Assembly: GCA_030043455.1 (NCBI GenBank)
Contig: JASHXQ010000211.1
Location: 1 to 20,847, forward strand
Length of the DNA: 20,847 nucleotides
Origin: Nitrososphaerales archaeon
Lineage (GTDB): Archaea; Thermoproteota; Nitrososphaeria; Nitrososphaerales; CADDZS01
Reading direction: 5' to 3'
Shown: positions 14,245-20,847 of the stretch, piece after piece
How positions within the stretch are numbered: the stretch's first letter is position 1
Layout: each line of letters starts with the position of its first letter
Made by a program: the position numbers and the translations under genes
The notes under the pieces: model-generated
Told to the model about the DNA's origin: nothing
Database searches by the model: none
Seen by the model: only the letters and a program-made list of their open reading frames with translations

Positions 14245-15294
14245 ATGGGTCATCGTAAGCATAGCACTCCTAGGCGAGGCTCTCTCGCGTTTTCTCCCAG
14301 AGCCCGTCATCAAGTGCTTGTCCCCAGAGTGAGAAATTGGACTACTAGAGGGATCGACAAACCAACTCTGGGGGGTTTTCCACTTTTCAAAGTGGGCATG
14401 GTTCAGGTTGTCACACTTGACGATCGGGAGAAGACCCCGAACTTTGGAAAACCGATGTTTAATCCCGCCACGGTTCTATCGGCGCCCTCTGTAACTGTTT
14501 ATGGTTTTAGGGCCTACGCTCGCAAGAACGGAATTGATTTTGCGCTCGCAGACGTTTTTGCCAACAATCTTCCCGCGGAAATTAAAGAGAGATTGTCGTT
14601 TGATAGAAACTCGAAGGATTCTGGATTCTTCGATGCTTCGTTGAAGAAGACAGCGGACTTGTTGCCAGAAATTGTAAAATTCTCGGCAATCGTTGGAGTT
14701 AATCCGAGCGAGACGGGGCTCGCTAATGGCAATCCCCAGATTCAGGAAATGGATGTCGTGGGGGGTAATGCCAAGGCTCAATTTGAGTACTTGAAGGGAG
14801 TGCTAGGGAATGTGGTCAAGGCGGCCGAATATTTCAAGCCTGGAACTTTCATTGATACCATAGCTATTACCAAGGGAAAAGGATTCGAAGGAGTAATCAC
14901 TAGGTTTGGAGTCAAGCGCAAGCAGCACAAATCTCGTAAAACCGTAAGAGAAGTCGGTGTCATCAGTCCTTGGCACCCCGCGACGGTGATGTACACTGTG
15001 CCTAGAGCGGGACAAATGGGTTTCCATCAACGGATTGACAAAAACAAGCGCATACTGGCAGTATCGAATGCCCAGCAGAACCCGATAACGCCCAGCGGAG
15101 GGTTCCCACACTTTGGAGATGTCCGAGGTGACTACGTCATTGTCCGAGGATCGGTCCCGGGGCCCACGAAGAGGATGGTAGACATGAGATTGCCTCTTTA
15201 TCCTAGAAGGCAAAAGGTCCAGATTCCAAAGATCGTAGAGATCAACATCGCCGGAAAGCCGATGCCGATTGTGACATTACCGGCCGCTAAGTGA
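14245..15294 (+). CDS. rpl3: Large ribosomal subunit protein uL3
   Basis: Core protein of the large subunit, close to the peptidyl transferase centre and needed for early assembly. From ATG 14245 it has 349 residues, normal for archaeal and eukaryotic uL3, which are longer than bacterial ones. The N terminus MGHRKHSTPRRGSLAFSPR is characteristic. KGKGFEGVITRFGVKRKQHK and VPRAGQMGFHQRIDKNKRIL mark the central extension that reaches into the active site. A GTG at 14224 would add seven residues but lies before the predicted mRNA start. The stop overlaps the region of alternative uL4 starts, so uL3 and uL4 are translated in close succession. It is the first gene of the long operon. Confidence 0.97.
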   Translation: MGHRKHSTPRRGSLAFSPRARHQVLVPRVRNWTTRGIDKPTLGGFPLFKVGMVQVVTLDDREKTPNFGKPMFNPATVLSAPSVTVYGFRAYARKNGIDFALADVFANNLPAEIKERLSFDRNSKDSGFFDASLKKTADLLPEIVKFSAIVGVNPSETGLANGNPQIQEMDVVGGNAKAQFEYLKGVLGNVVKAAEYFKPGTFIDTIAITKGKGFEGVITRFGVKRKQHKSRKTVREVGVISPWHPATVMYTVPRAGQMGFHQRIDKNKRILAVSNAQQNPITPSGGFPHFGDVRGDYVIVRGSVPGPTKRMVDMRLPLYPRRQKVQIPKIVEINIAGKPMPIVTLPAAK

Positions 15295-15302
15295 TGCTTA
15301 TA

Positions 15303-16088
15303 ATGCAAGCCAAGGTTCTGAATTTGGAAGGTCAGGAGGGAGATTCCTTCGATCTCCCCTCGATCTTTGAGACGCCACTGCGTGAGGATGTGATCAATCG
15401 AGTCTTTGTTGCACAAGCTTCTCACGGAATGCAGCCTCAGGGTAGGGATCCATTGGCTGGTGAACGTACGACCGCAGAATCTGGTCACCCACCTACTGGA
15501 AGGGGTATTGCAAGAATCCCCAGGGTTAAGGGAGAAAGGTACGCGAAATCTGGGATGGCAGGAGCTGTAGCGAGTATCGTCCACGGTAGGCTACCTCAAC
15601 CTCCGCGATCAGAGAAGGTACTGCGAAAAGAGATCAACTCCAAGGAAAGGTATCTCGCCGTGGCTTCGGCAATTGCAGCGACCGCGGATAAAACCTTGGT
15701 CCAGAAAAGGGGTCACAAGTTTACTTCCAATCTTCCGATTGTCGTGTCTGACGATCTTGAGAAGATTACCAAGGCACGGGATTTGAAGAAATTTTTAGCT
15801 GCGGTGGGTGCCGACCAGGATGTTGTCAGGGCTGGAGAACGGAAGAAAAAGGTCACAAGTAGCCTTTCGAGGAGATCGAGACCAGGCGCGGGGCCTCTCA
15901 TTGTTGTAAAAAATCCTTCAAATTTGCGAAACGCTTCGAAGGCGTTTGCGGGCGTGAGAGTTACTTCCAGTGCGAGTCTTTCCGTTTTGGACTTGGCGCC
16001 CGGATCAGTCCCAGGCCGTCTGACGATCTGGACGAAAGAATCTTTGAATGGGATTTCTAGAAACGTCCTAAAAATTGGCGATAACTGA
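15303..16088 (+). CDS. rpl4: Large ribosomal subunit protein uL4
   Basis: Large subunit protein that lines the peptide exit tunnel through its long loop. About 261 residues in the archaeal form. MQAKVLNLEGQEGDSFDLP matches the usual start. The tunnel loop region with HPPTGRGIARIPRVKGERYA is followed by GMAGAVASIVHGR, and the C-terminal half carries APGSVPGRLTIWTKESL. ATG 15303 is preferred to GTG 15291 or ATG 15294: it aligns with the family start, and GTGAT lies seven bases before it as a ribosome binding site, formed around the uL3 stop. Spacing to uL23 is two bases, as expected within this operon. Confidence 0.96.
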   Translation: MQAKVLNLEGQEGDSFDLPSIFETPLREDVINRVFVAQASHGMQPQGRDPLAGERTTAESGHPPTGRGIARIPRVKGERYAKSGMAGAVASIVHGRLPQPPRSEKVLRKEINSKERYLAVASAIAATADKTLVQKRGHKFTSNLPIVVSDDLEKITKARDLKKFLAAVGADQDVVRAGERKKKVTSSLSRRSRPGAGPLIVVKNPSNLRNASKAFAGVRVTSSASLSVLDLAPGSVPGRLTIWTKESLNGISRNVLKIGDN

Positions 16089-16090
16089 AC

Positions 16091-16357
16091 TTGAATCCGG
16101 AAGACGCCCTAAAAGTTGTGTTTCGACCTTACGTGACTGAAAAGACCTTTGATCTCATTGAGAGACAGAACAAGATATGTTTTCTTGTTGATGTGAAAGC
16201 CTCGAAGAAGAAAATTAAGAGCGCGATTGAAACGCTCTATCAGGTGAGAGTCCAGAGTGTTAACACTGCGATTACAATCATCGGGAAGAAGGCTTTCGTG
16301 AGATTGGCTCCCGAAAGCTCGGCAACTGATTTGGCTTCCAAGCTAGGCCTGGTGTAA
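16091..16357 (+). CDS. rpl23: Large ribosomal subunit protein uL23
   Basis: Large subunit protein at the tunnel exit, where chaperones and the signal recognition particle dock. The 88 residues are typical of archaeal uL23. VVFRPYVTEKTFDLIERQNK (9-28) and FLVDVKASKKKIKSAIETLY are the conserved rRNA-binding parts, and VQSVNTAITIIGKKAFVRL is the second half. The start is TTG 16091; there is no other Met codon in the entire protein, so the non-ATG start is forced. It begins two bases after the uL4 stop and ends five bases before uL2. Confidence 0.96.
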   Translation: MNPEDALKVVFRPYVTEKTFDLIERQNKICFLVDVKASKKKIKSAIETLYQVRVQSVNTAITIIGKKAFVRLAPESSATDLASKLGLV

Positions 16358-16362
16358 ATTTC

Positions 16363-17103
16363 TTGGGTAAACGAATTCTTCAGAGGCACCGTGGGAAGGG
16401 AGGCCTGCAGTACCGGGCTCCCCAAATTGGGAAGTTTGCAAAGGTACGTTATCCGTTCATTCCTCAGGGTCAGACAGCCGAGATGAAGGTGCTGGACATT
16501 GTGCACGAAAGAGGGCGAGCTTATCCGCTTGCAGAGCTAGATTACTCTGGTAAGAAGTTCTACATTCCTGCCGTCTCAGGCACTACGGTAGGATCGGAAA
16601 TTCAAATCGGCCCGCAAGCTAGTGTAGCTTCGGGAAATGTTCTGCCGCTCGCGAGCATACCTGAAGGAACCGCGATTTGCAATATAGAGAGATATTTGGG
16701 AGATGGAGGCAGACTCGTTAGGCAGGCGGGAGAATCTGCTATACTTTTTGCCAACACTCCTCAAGGTTCAACGATAAGAATGCCCTCGGGACGCACGACG
16801 ATTCTCTCGCCCAAATGCCGTGCTTCTATTGGGATAGTGAGTGGTGGTGGGAGGGTCGAAAAGCCGTTTCTCCGTGCGGGAGCGAAATACCATCTCATGA
16901 AGTCCAAGAACAAGATGTATCCACGTATGCGAGGTATTGCCATGGCTGTGGTTTACCACCCGTTCGGAGGAGGCAGGCACCAGCACCCGGGTAAGTCAAC
17001 CTCCACATCTCGAAACGCTCCACCTGGCAGAAAAGTTGGAAACATTGCACCGAGGAAGACCGGAAGGAAGAGAATAGTTAGGGCGGAAGATAAACGGGAG
17101 TAG
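16363..17103 (+). CDS. rpl2: Large ribosomal subunit protein uL2
   Basis: Large subunit protein essential for subunit association and the peptidyl transferase centre. The 246 residues start at TTG 16363 with GGTG about nine bases upstream. MGKRILQRHRGKGG is the archaeal N terminus. The C-terminal hallmark is YHPFGGGRHQHPGK (198-211) followed by RNAPPGRKVGNIA. His199 is the conserved histidine near the catalytic centre. Residue 198 is Tyr where the family normally has Asp (VDHP in most bacterial and archaeal uL2); see findings. Otherwise the protein looks complete and functional. It ends eight bases before uS19. Confidence 0.96.
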   Translation: MGKRILQRHRGKGGLQYRAPQIGKFAKVRYPFIPQGQTAEMKVLDIVHERGRAYPLAELDYSGKKFYIPAVSGTTVGSEIQIGPQASVASGNVLPLASIPEGTAICNIERYLGDGGRLVRQAGESAILFANTPQGSTIRMPSGRTTILSPKCRASIGIVSGGGRVEKPFLRAGAKYHLMKSKNKMYPRMRGIAMAVVYHPFGGGRHQHPGKSTSTSRNAPPGRKVGNIAPRKTGRKRIVRAEDKRE

Positions 17104-17110
17104 AATGTAA

Positions 17111-17506
17111 ATGCCAAGAGAATTCAAGTACCGTGGGTATTCCTTGGAACAACTTCAAGGGATGTCGTTCGAGTCGTTCCTCGGTCTATTGCCTTCTAGA
17201 CAAAGAAGATCTTTGAATCGGGGAATATCGGATGAAAAGAAAAAGCTGATCGAGGAAACCCGTCTCGCAAAGGACGGCAAGGTGAAGAACCCGATCAAGA
17301 CGCATGCAAGAGACATGGTGATCTTGCCCTACATGGTGGGATTGAACATCCAGGTGCACTCTGGCCGTGAGTTTGTTCCACTCGAAGTGAAACCTGAGAT
17401 GGTCGGTCGATATATCGGGGAGTTCGTCATTACCAATAAGAAAGTAGTACACGGCACTCCGGGTATTGGGGCATCTCGGTCAAGTCTTTACGTACCGCTG
17501 AAGTAA
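17111..17506 (+). CDS. rps19: Small ribosomal subunit protein uS19
   Basis: Small subunit head protein that contacts the A-site finger and tRNA. 131 residues from ATG 17111, normal for archaeal uS19. [15 protein letters not shown] and [13 protein letters not shown] (27-39) form the archaeal N-terminal extension. [20 protein letters not shown] and [19 protein letters not shown] form the core, and the end is [19 protein letters not shown] 127-base gap follows before uL22, unlike the rest of the operon. Confidence 0.96.
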   Translation: MPREFKYRGYSLEQLQGMSFESFLGLLPSRQRRSLNRGISDEKKKLIEETRLAKDGKVKNPIKTHARDMVILPYMVGLNIQVHSGREFVPLEVKPEMVGRYIGEFVITNKKVVHGTPGIGASRSSLYVPLK

Positions 17507-17548
17507 TCTTGCAAAGAATCTCATCAAAAAAATTCTGAAAGAGTTTCC

Positions 17549-17605
17549 AAAGGGGTTCATGTGTTACAGCAAGGTATTTATCCGCTGATGAAAAGAGGCC
17601 CCTTT
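17549..17605 (+). promoter_or_regulatory. Predicted RNA hairpin in the gap between uS19 and uL22
   Basis: The 127-base gap 17507-17633 has no reading frame of its own. AAAGGGG (17549-17555) pairs with CCCCTTT (17599-17605). Inside it TTCAT (17556-17560) pairs with ATGAA (17588-17592), CAGC (17567-17570) with GCTG (17584-17587) and GG (17573-17574) with CC (17582-17583), leaving a TATTTAT loop and a six-base bulge AAGAGG (17593-17598). It could be an mRNA element controlling uL22 and the genes after it, or a processing site. TTTAT in the loop could also be part of an internal promoter. Function is inferred from pairing only. Confidence 0.45.
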
Positions 17606-17633
17606 CTACAACCGCGATAAGTGTTAAACAGGT

Positions 17634-18095
17634 TTGCCGCTTTACAAGTACTCTTTCCAGAATTACGATCCGCTTCTTCACATCAAAGCCTCGGGGCGAG
17701 AAGTGGATGTCTCGCCAAAAACGGCGAGGGAAGTTTGCAAGTTTATCAAGGGGATGTTTTTGAGAGACGCGAAAGAGTACCTGGAAGCAGTAGAAGAGAA
17801 GAAAGCTGCGATTCCTTTCAGGCGCTTCAAGCGAGGGGGAGCCCATCGCTCGGAAATCAACGGGTTTCACGCTGGGGGTTATCCTGTGAAAGCGGCAGCC
17901 AAGGTTTTAGAAGTTTTGAACAATTTGGAAGCCAATTCCGAGTTCAAAGGGCGAGATTTGGACCGGATGAAAATCATCCATGCTAGTGCTGCCCGCGGGA
18001 GGGTCATCAAGGGGTATACCCCTAGAGCGCAGGGTAGGTCCTCGCCGTCCTTCAATACTTTGGTTCATATCGAGCTCGTGGCGACAGAGGCTTAG
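17634..18095 (+). CDS. rpl22: Large ribosomal subunit protein uL22
   Basis: Large subunit protein that lines the exit tunnel with a long beta hairpin. 153 residues, typical for archaea. VDVSPKTAREVCKFIKGMFL (24-43) is the conserved helix; PFRRFKRGGAHRSE is followed by HAGGYPVKAAAKVLEVLNNL; IIHASAARGRVIKGYTPRAQ and GRSSPSFNTLVHIELVATEA complete the fold. TTG 17634 is the only suitable start: the next Met is at residue 41. A GGT-containing stretch just before it is a weak ribosome binding site. The stop lies six bases before uS3. Confidence 0.95.
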   Translation: MPLYKYSFQNYDPLLHIKASGREVDVSPKTAREVCKFIKGMFLRDAKEYLEAVEEKKAAIPFRRFKRGGAHRSEINGFHAGGYPVKAAAKVLEVLNNLEANSEFKGRDLDRMKIIHASAARGRVIKGYTPRAQGRSSPSFNTLVHIELVATEA

Positions 18096-18101
18096 AATGT
18101 C

Positions 18102-18878
18102 TTGGCAACCACCACGATCACCACGACCAAAAAAGTCCTCAACAAGTTTGAACGCAATGCCGAGATCGATGAGTTTCTCGAGAAATCCCTGACAGAAGCC
18201 GGGTATGGCGGTGTCGACATTACGACCTCGCCGGTTGGAACAAGAATCACTCTGTTTGTCCAGAGGCCCGGTCTCGTTATTGGCAGGCGAGGGATGGGCA
18301 TCCGGGACCTCACGGAAAAACTGGAGAAGAGATTCGGCCTGCCGAACCCCCAGATTTCCGTGGTGGAGGAAGAGGTTCCCGAGCTAAACCCTAGGATAAT
18401 GTGCTCCCGTATAGCCCAAACAGTCGTAAGAGGCACAGCGTTTAGGCGGGCGGCTTTGTGGGCCATGAATTCCATGATGAATGCTGGTGCACTCGGTGTA
18501 GAGATTACAATCGCTGGTAAGCTTCGTAGTGAGAGAGCTCACTTCGAGAAGTACGTCTCCGGGGTTGTACCGAAGAGTGGCGAAACTGCCGATCGTATAG
18601 TAAGGCGAGCCACGACAGATGTTCTTTTGAAAATGGGTCTATACGGTGTGAAGGTAAGTATCGCGATTAAAAATTCGATTGCTCCCGACGTAGAATTGCT
18701 GGAACCTGCAGCGCCCGCGGCCGAAGCAACCGGTGAAGAAACCTCGGTCCAGGGTGAAAAACCAGAAGCAACTCAGGAGCAAACTCGCCCAAAGGAAGCT
18801 TCGGCCCCTAGGTCCTCTCGACGTAGTTCGACGAGTAAAAAGGAGTCAAAGAAAGAAGTTGAAGCGACTCAAAACTAA
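18102..18878 (+). CDS. rps3: Small ribosomal subunit protein uS3 with long C-terminal tail
   Basis: Small subunit head protein at the mRNA entry channel. 258 residues. A short Thr-rich start (MATTTITTTKK) is followed by the type II KH domain (about 17-95, with RPGLVIGRRGMGIRDLTEKL and GxxG loop GRRG) and the C-terminal domain (about 96-198, with CSRIAQTVVRGTAFRRAALW and GVEITIAGKL). From about residue 199 a low-complexity tail rich in Ala, Glu, Thr, Ser and Lys runs to the end (EPAAPAAEATGEETS through SKKESKKEVEATQN). Tails of variable length occur in archaeal uS3. The last 20 bases overlap the start of uL29. The start is TTG 18102, forced because the next Met is at residue 64. Confidence 0.95.
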   Translation: MATTTITTTKKVLNKFERNAEIDEFLEKSLTEAGYGGVDITTSPVGTRITLFVQRPGLVIGRRGMGIRDLTEKLEKRFGLPNPQISVVEEEVPELNPRIMCSRIAQTVVRGTAFRRAALWAMNSMMNAGALGVEITIAGKLRSERAHFEKYVSGVVPKSGETADRIVRRATTDVLLKMGLYGVKVSIAIKNSIAPDVELLEPAAPAAEATGEETSVQGEKPEATQEQTRPKEASAPRSSRRSSTSKKESKKEVEATQN

Positions 18879-19119
18879 AGAGCTATCCGGCCTGTCCGAA
18901 GGGGACTTGGTCACACGGCTTAACGATCTTCGTGCCCAGTTGTCGCGTTTGAGGTCAAGCGCGGCCCGTGGAACCCTAAAGAAAGAACTCGGAGAGATCA
19001 AGACAGTTCGTAGAAATATTGCGAGAGTCCTGACGGCACTGAACGTGCAGCGGAGAACCGCTCCTGTGCCGATAAAGGAGACTCCACTAAAGGAAGTATC
19101 CGAGACACCAAAAAGCTAG
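18859..19119 (+). CDS. rpl29: Large ribosomal subunit protein uL29
   Basis: Small helical large subunit protein near the tunnel exit. The family start LKRLKTKELSGLSEGDLVTR fixes the initiator at TTG 18859, 20 bases before the uS3 stop. The frame is open further upstream, but that stretch is only the alternative reading of the uS3 tail. About 86 residues: two helices with LNDLRAQLSRLRSSAARGT and IKTVRRNIARVLTALNV, then a Pro- and Glu-containing tail (PVPIKETPLKEVSETPKS), making it longer than typical members of about 65-70 residues. AGGAG at 18841-18845 lies about 13 bases upstream, inside the uS3 gene. Confidence 0.93.
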   Translation: MKRLKTKELSGLSEGDLVTRLNDLRAQLSRLRSSAARGTLKKELGEIKTVRRNIARVLTALNVQRRTAPVPIKETPLKEVSETPKS

Positions 19120-19136
19120 AACGGATCAATTGTTGA

Positions 19137-19403
19137 ATGAGGTGGAGACCTAGATTGTATTCAGGAATATTGATAGGAAAAGAAGTGGAAGTGCTCGCTT
19201 CTCGTGACAGTACTATGTTGAAACTTAAGGGCTTAGTGATTGACGAGACCAAGAATCTGCTCGTATTGAGGACAAACTTCGATCGAGAGGTAAAGGTTCC
19301 CAAGTCAATCGTTAGTATCGGCTTGGCGACAAACAAGGGAGAGGCTATTGTACTTGAGGGTTCAAAGCTGATTGGCACACCATCTGATCGAATAAAAGGT
19401 TAG
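19137..19403 (+). CDS. rnp1: Ribonuclease P protein component 1 (Rpp29/Pop4)
   Basis: Protein subunit of archaeal RNase P, which cleaves the 5' leader from precursor tRNA. It has an Sm-like barrel that pairs with Rpp21 and binds the specificity domain of the RNA. The 88 residues from ATG 19137 show LYSGILIGKEVEVLASRD, GLVIDETKNLLVLRTN (32-47) and KVPKSIVSIGL, the strand pattern of the family. Its place between uL29 and uS17 is the standard archaeal location and strengthens the call. Confidence 0.93.
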   Translation: MRWRPRLYSGILIGKEVEVLASRDSTMLKLKGLVIDETKNLLVLRTNFDREVKVPKSIVSIGLATNKGEAIVLEGSKLIGTPSDRIKG

Positions 19404-19410
19404 GGCGAGT

Positions 19411-19770
19411 ATGTCTCAAGTAAGAAACATTGGGCTAAATGTAAAGCCACCGGCGAAGCAGTGCGAGGATCCAAACTGCCCCTTTCATGGATCTTTGAAA
19501 ATCAGGGGAAAACTTCTGACGGGGAAGGTAGTGAGCGTTTCTGCGAAGAATCTCGCAGTCGTCCAGAGAGAGTCAACTCAATTTAACAAAAAGTATCTCA
19601 GATATCTGAAGAAGAGGCACAAGCTCCATGCCCATCTGTCTCCCTGTTTTGACTTGAAGCTAGGGGACACTGCCACCGTGGCCGAGTGCAGACCTATTTC
19701 CAAAACAGTATCTTTCGTTGTTGTGGACCGAGTTCGTCCGACCGTTGCCGCGGTTGCGGTCGCGAAATAG
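19411..19770 (+). CDS. rps17: Small ribosomal subunit protein uS17
   Basis: OB-fold small subunit protein that binds 16S rRNA early in assembly. 119 residues from ATG 19411. CEDPNCPFHGSLKIRGKLL (18-36) with its C-x4-CPFHG motif is typical of archaeal and eukaryotic members. YLRYLKKRHKLHAHLSPCF and KLGDTATVAECRPISKTVSF form the conserved rRNA-binding half. A short Val/Ala-rich end follows. It starts seven bases after rnp1. Confidence 0.96.
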   Translation: MSQVRNIGLNVKPPAKQCEDPNCPFHGSLKIRGKLLTGKVVSVSAKNLAVVQRESTQFNKKYLRYLKKRHKLHAHLSPCFDLKLGDTATVAECRPISKTVSFVVVDRVRPTVAAVAVAK

Positions 19771-19791
19771 AATAGGAAAGTTGAGTCTTTT

Positions 19792-20226
19792 TTGTCGACC
19801 AAGTCAAGAGCAGTTTCAGCCAAAGGAGTATCTGAGTTTAAACTCTACATCACGCGATCCGTTCCGGTCAACGCTATCATTACTTGCGCGGACAATACGG
19901 GTGCGAAAACTCTCCGAGTTGTAAACGTAACGCGCTATCACGGGAGGTTGAAAAGAGTCCCAGCCGCTTCCGTAGGCGACCATATCACAGTGGTGGTCAA
20001 GCGAGGTCCGCCGGAGCTGAGGAAGCAAACCTTTGGAGCTGTGATTATTCGGCAAAAATATCCTGTGAAGCGGATCAGTGGTCAAAGAATCATGTTTGAG
20101 GATAACGCTGCGGTGATCATTACACCGGAGGGAGATCTCAAGGGCACTGACATCAAGGGTCCAGTCGCCGCTGAAGCTGCAGAACGATGGCCGAGGATTG
20201 CCAATTTGGCAACAATGATTGTTTGA
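19792..20226 (+). CDS. rpl14: Large ribosomal subunit protein uL14
   Basis: Large subunit interface protein that contacts the small subunit and is the binding site of anti-association factors. 144 residues from TTG 19792. SVPVNAIITCADNTGAKTLR, GDHITVVVKRGPPELRKQ, AVIIRQKYPVKRISGQRI and FEDNAAVIITPEGDLKGTDI are the family blocks, and the end GPVAAEAAERWPRIANLATM fits archaeal members. The N terminus (STKSRAVSAKGVSEFKLYI) is the usual archaeal extension. The last eight bases overlap the likely uL24 start. Confidence 0.95.
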   Translation: MSTKSRAVSAKGVSEFKLYITRSVPVNAIITCADNTGAKTLRVVNVTRYHGRLKRVPAASVGDHITVVVKRGPPELRKQTFGAVIIRQKYPVKRISGQRIMFEDNAAVIITPEGDLKGTDIKGPVAAEAAERWPRIANLATMIV

Positions 20227-20617
20227 AATTAGAAGTGAACCTTTGTTGAAAATATCTGAGGGATCGTCCAAACCAGTTAAGGTGAGAAAGGCCTTTGCGA
20301 ATGCTCCTGCTAGTGAGCGAGGTCTCCAGCTGTCGAGAGCAATGTTAGCTACCGATCTGAAAGCAAAATACGCTACTAACTCGGTGCGGGTGAGACCTGG
20401 AGACAGTGTAAAGCTGGTGAGAGGAGAATATGCGGGCGTCGAGGGTAAGATCCAGAAAGTCTTTCCTTTGGAAGGAAGAATCACAGTGGAAGGTGTGACA
20501 AGGGAGAAAATTGCGGGTGGCACCACGCCCTTGCGAATTCATACTTCTAATGTTGTAGTTACTAGCCTGAATCTGGATGACAAGTTTCGAAGGCAAAAAC
20601 TCGAAGGATCGTCCTAA
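20219..20617 (+). CDS. rpl24: Large ribosomal subunit protein uL24
   Basis: Large subunit assembly protein near the tunnel exit with a KOW motif. 132 residues if read from TTG 20219, which overlaps uL14 by eight bases; TTG 20243 or 20246 would shorten it by eight or nine residues and cannot be excluded. SKPVKVRKAFANAPASERG is the archaeal N-terminal block. VRVRPGDSVKLVRGEYAGVE and GKIQKVFPLEGRITVEGV form the KOW domain, followed by TPLRIHTSNVVVTSLNLDD. It ends 24 bases before eS4. Confidence 0.93.
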   Translation: MFEIRSEPLLKISEGSSKPVKVRKAFANAPASERGLQLSRAMLATDLKAKYATNSVRVRPGDSVKLVRGEYAGVEGKIQKVFPLEGRITVEGVTREKIAGGTTPLRIHTSNVVVTSLNLDDKFRRQKLEGSS

Positions 20618-20629
20618 ATTATCAGAATT

Positions 20630-20635
20630 GAGGAG
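20630..20635 (+). promoter_or_regulatory. Ribosome binding site of eS4
   Basis: GAGGAG lies six bases before ATG 20642. It is one of the few strong Shine-Dalgarno sites in the operon and fixes the eS4 start. Confidence 0.6.
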
Positions 20636-20641
20636 TTTGTT

Positions 20642-20847
20642 ATGGCTAAGAAAAGCGGCAGTCTGAAAGCGAAAAGATCAGCGAGTCCGGAATTCTGGCA
20701 GATTTCCAGAAAAGACAAGCGATTCGTGGTGCGCACCTCCCCCGGGGCGCACGCCAAAAAGTACAGTTATCCGCTGCTAGTGGTTCTGAGAGACGTGCTG
20801 GGACTGGCAACGACCCGTCGTGAAGCCCTTTCTGTACTGAACGCCGG
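20642..20847 (+). CDS. rps4e: Small ribosomal subunit protein eS4, N-terminal part cut by the window edge
   Basis: Small subunit protein shared by archaea and eukaryotes. The visible 68 codons from ATG 20642 read MAKKSGSLKAKRSASPEFWQ, then ISRKDKRFVVRTSPGAHAKK, YSYPLLVVLRDVLGLATTRR and EALSVLNAG, the typical basic N terminus and the start of the S4-like RNA-binding domain (SPGAH and LLVVLRDVLGLA are family signatures). The gene continues past base 20847. It follows uL24 as in most archaeal operons. Confidence 0.95.
   Translation, partial: MAKKSGSLKAKRSASPEFWQISRKDKRFVVRTSPGAHAKKYSYPLLVVLRDVLGLATTRREALSVLNA

Noticed and set aside
17535..17592. CTGA and TGATGA motifs in the uS19-uL22 gap resembling C/D box guide RNA elements
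   Set aside because: The boxes are in the wrong order and spacing for a C/D RNA, and no closing D box follows TGATGA.
18733..18858. An extended uL29 of 128 residues starting inside uS3
   Set aside because: The uL29 family begins at LKRLKTKEL; the extra 42 residues are just the second frame of the uS3 tail.
19816..20526. 236-residue open frame on the minus strand opposite uL14 and uL24
   Set aside because: It lies entirely opposite two conserved ribosomal genes and its sequence resembles no protein family.
1..20847. A defence system, mobile element or transferred island
   Set aside because: All genes fit core archaeal functions or small lineage proteins; no integrase, transposase, terminal repeats or abrupt composition change was seen.

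Overview
The window reads as chromosomal DNA of an archaeon. The evidence is the archaeal ribosomal gene order (uL3-uL4-uL23-uL2-uS19-uL22-uS3-uL29-rnp1-uS17-uL14-uL24-eS4), both subunits of topoisomerase VI, an archaeal-type threonyl-tRNA synthetase, a Rio1 kinase with a Dim2-like KH protein, and TATA-like boxes close to start codons. eS26 is absent from most Euryarchaeota, so the TACK side is favoured. Nitrososphaeria (Thaumarchaeota) or a close relative is my best guess, made from protein family content only. Start codons are unusual: about 14 of 31 genes appear to begin with TTG. No tRNA, rRNA, CRISPR array, insertion sequence or phage gene was seen.

Left part (1-5200). The start of a methionyl-tRNA synthetase runs off the left edge on the minus strand. 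It is followed by S-adenosylhomocysteine hydrolase, a small four-cysteine protein on the plus strand, and a minus-strand pair of methylthioadenosine phosphorylase and adenine phosphoribosyltransferase. These enzymes recycle by-products of S-adenosylmethionine use. Next come a DUF424 protein and a PDCD5-like protein on the plus strand, and a PfkB sugar or nucleoside kinase on the minus strand.

Middle part (5276-13085). A small zinc-finger-like protein and threonyl-tRNA synthetase form a minus-strand pair. A CDP-alcohol phosphatidyltransferase for membrane lipid synthesis faces the other way, and its start is problematic. Then, on the minus strand, come eS26, a two-helix membrane protein, Top6A, Top6B (overlapping Top6A), the Dim2-like KH protein and Rio1 (overlapping by 4 bases). 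KH and Rio1 are ribosome maturation factors.

Right part (13306-20847). A SPOUT RNA methyltransferase precedes the long plus-strand ribosomal protein operon, which runs off the right edge inside eS4. Genes are mostly separated by a few bases or overlap. The exception is a 127-base gap between uS19 and uL22 that can fold into a long hairpin.

Most of the window is conserved housekeeping sequence, and I found no convincing new multi-gene system. The points most worth a second look are the missing start of the phosphatidyltransferase, the structured gap before uL22, an Asp-to-Tyr change next to the conserved His of uL2, the long uS3 tail that overlaps uL29, and two small metal-binding-like proteins.
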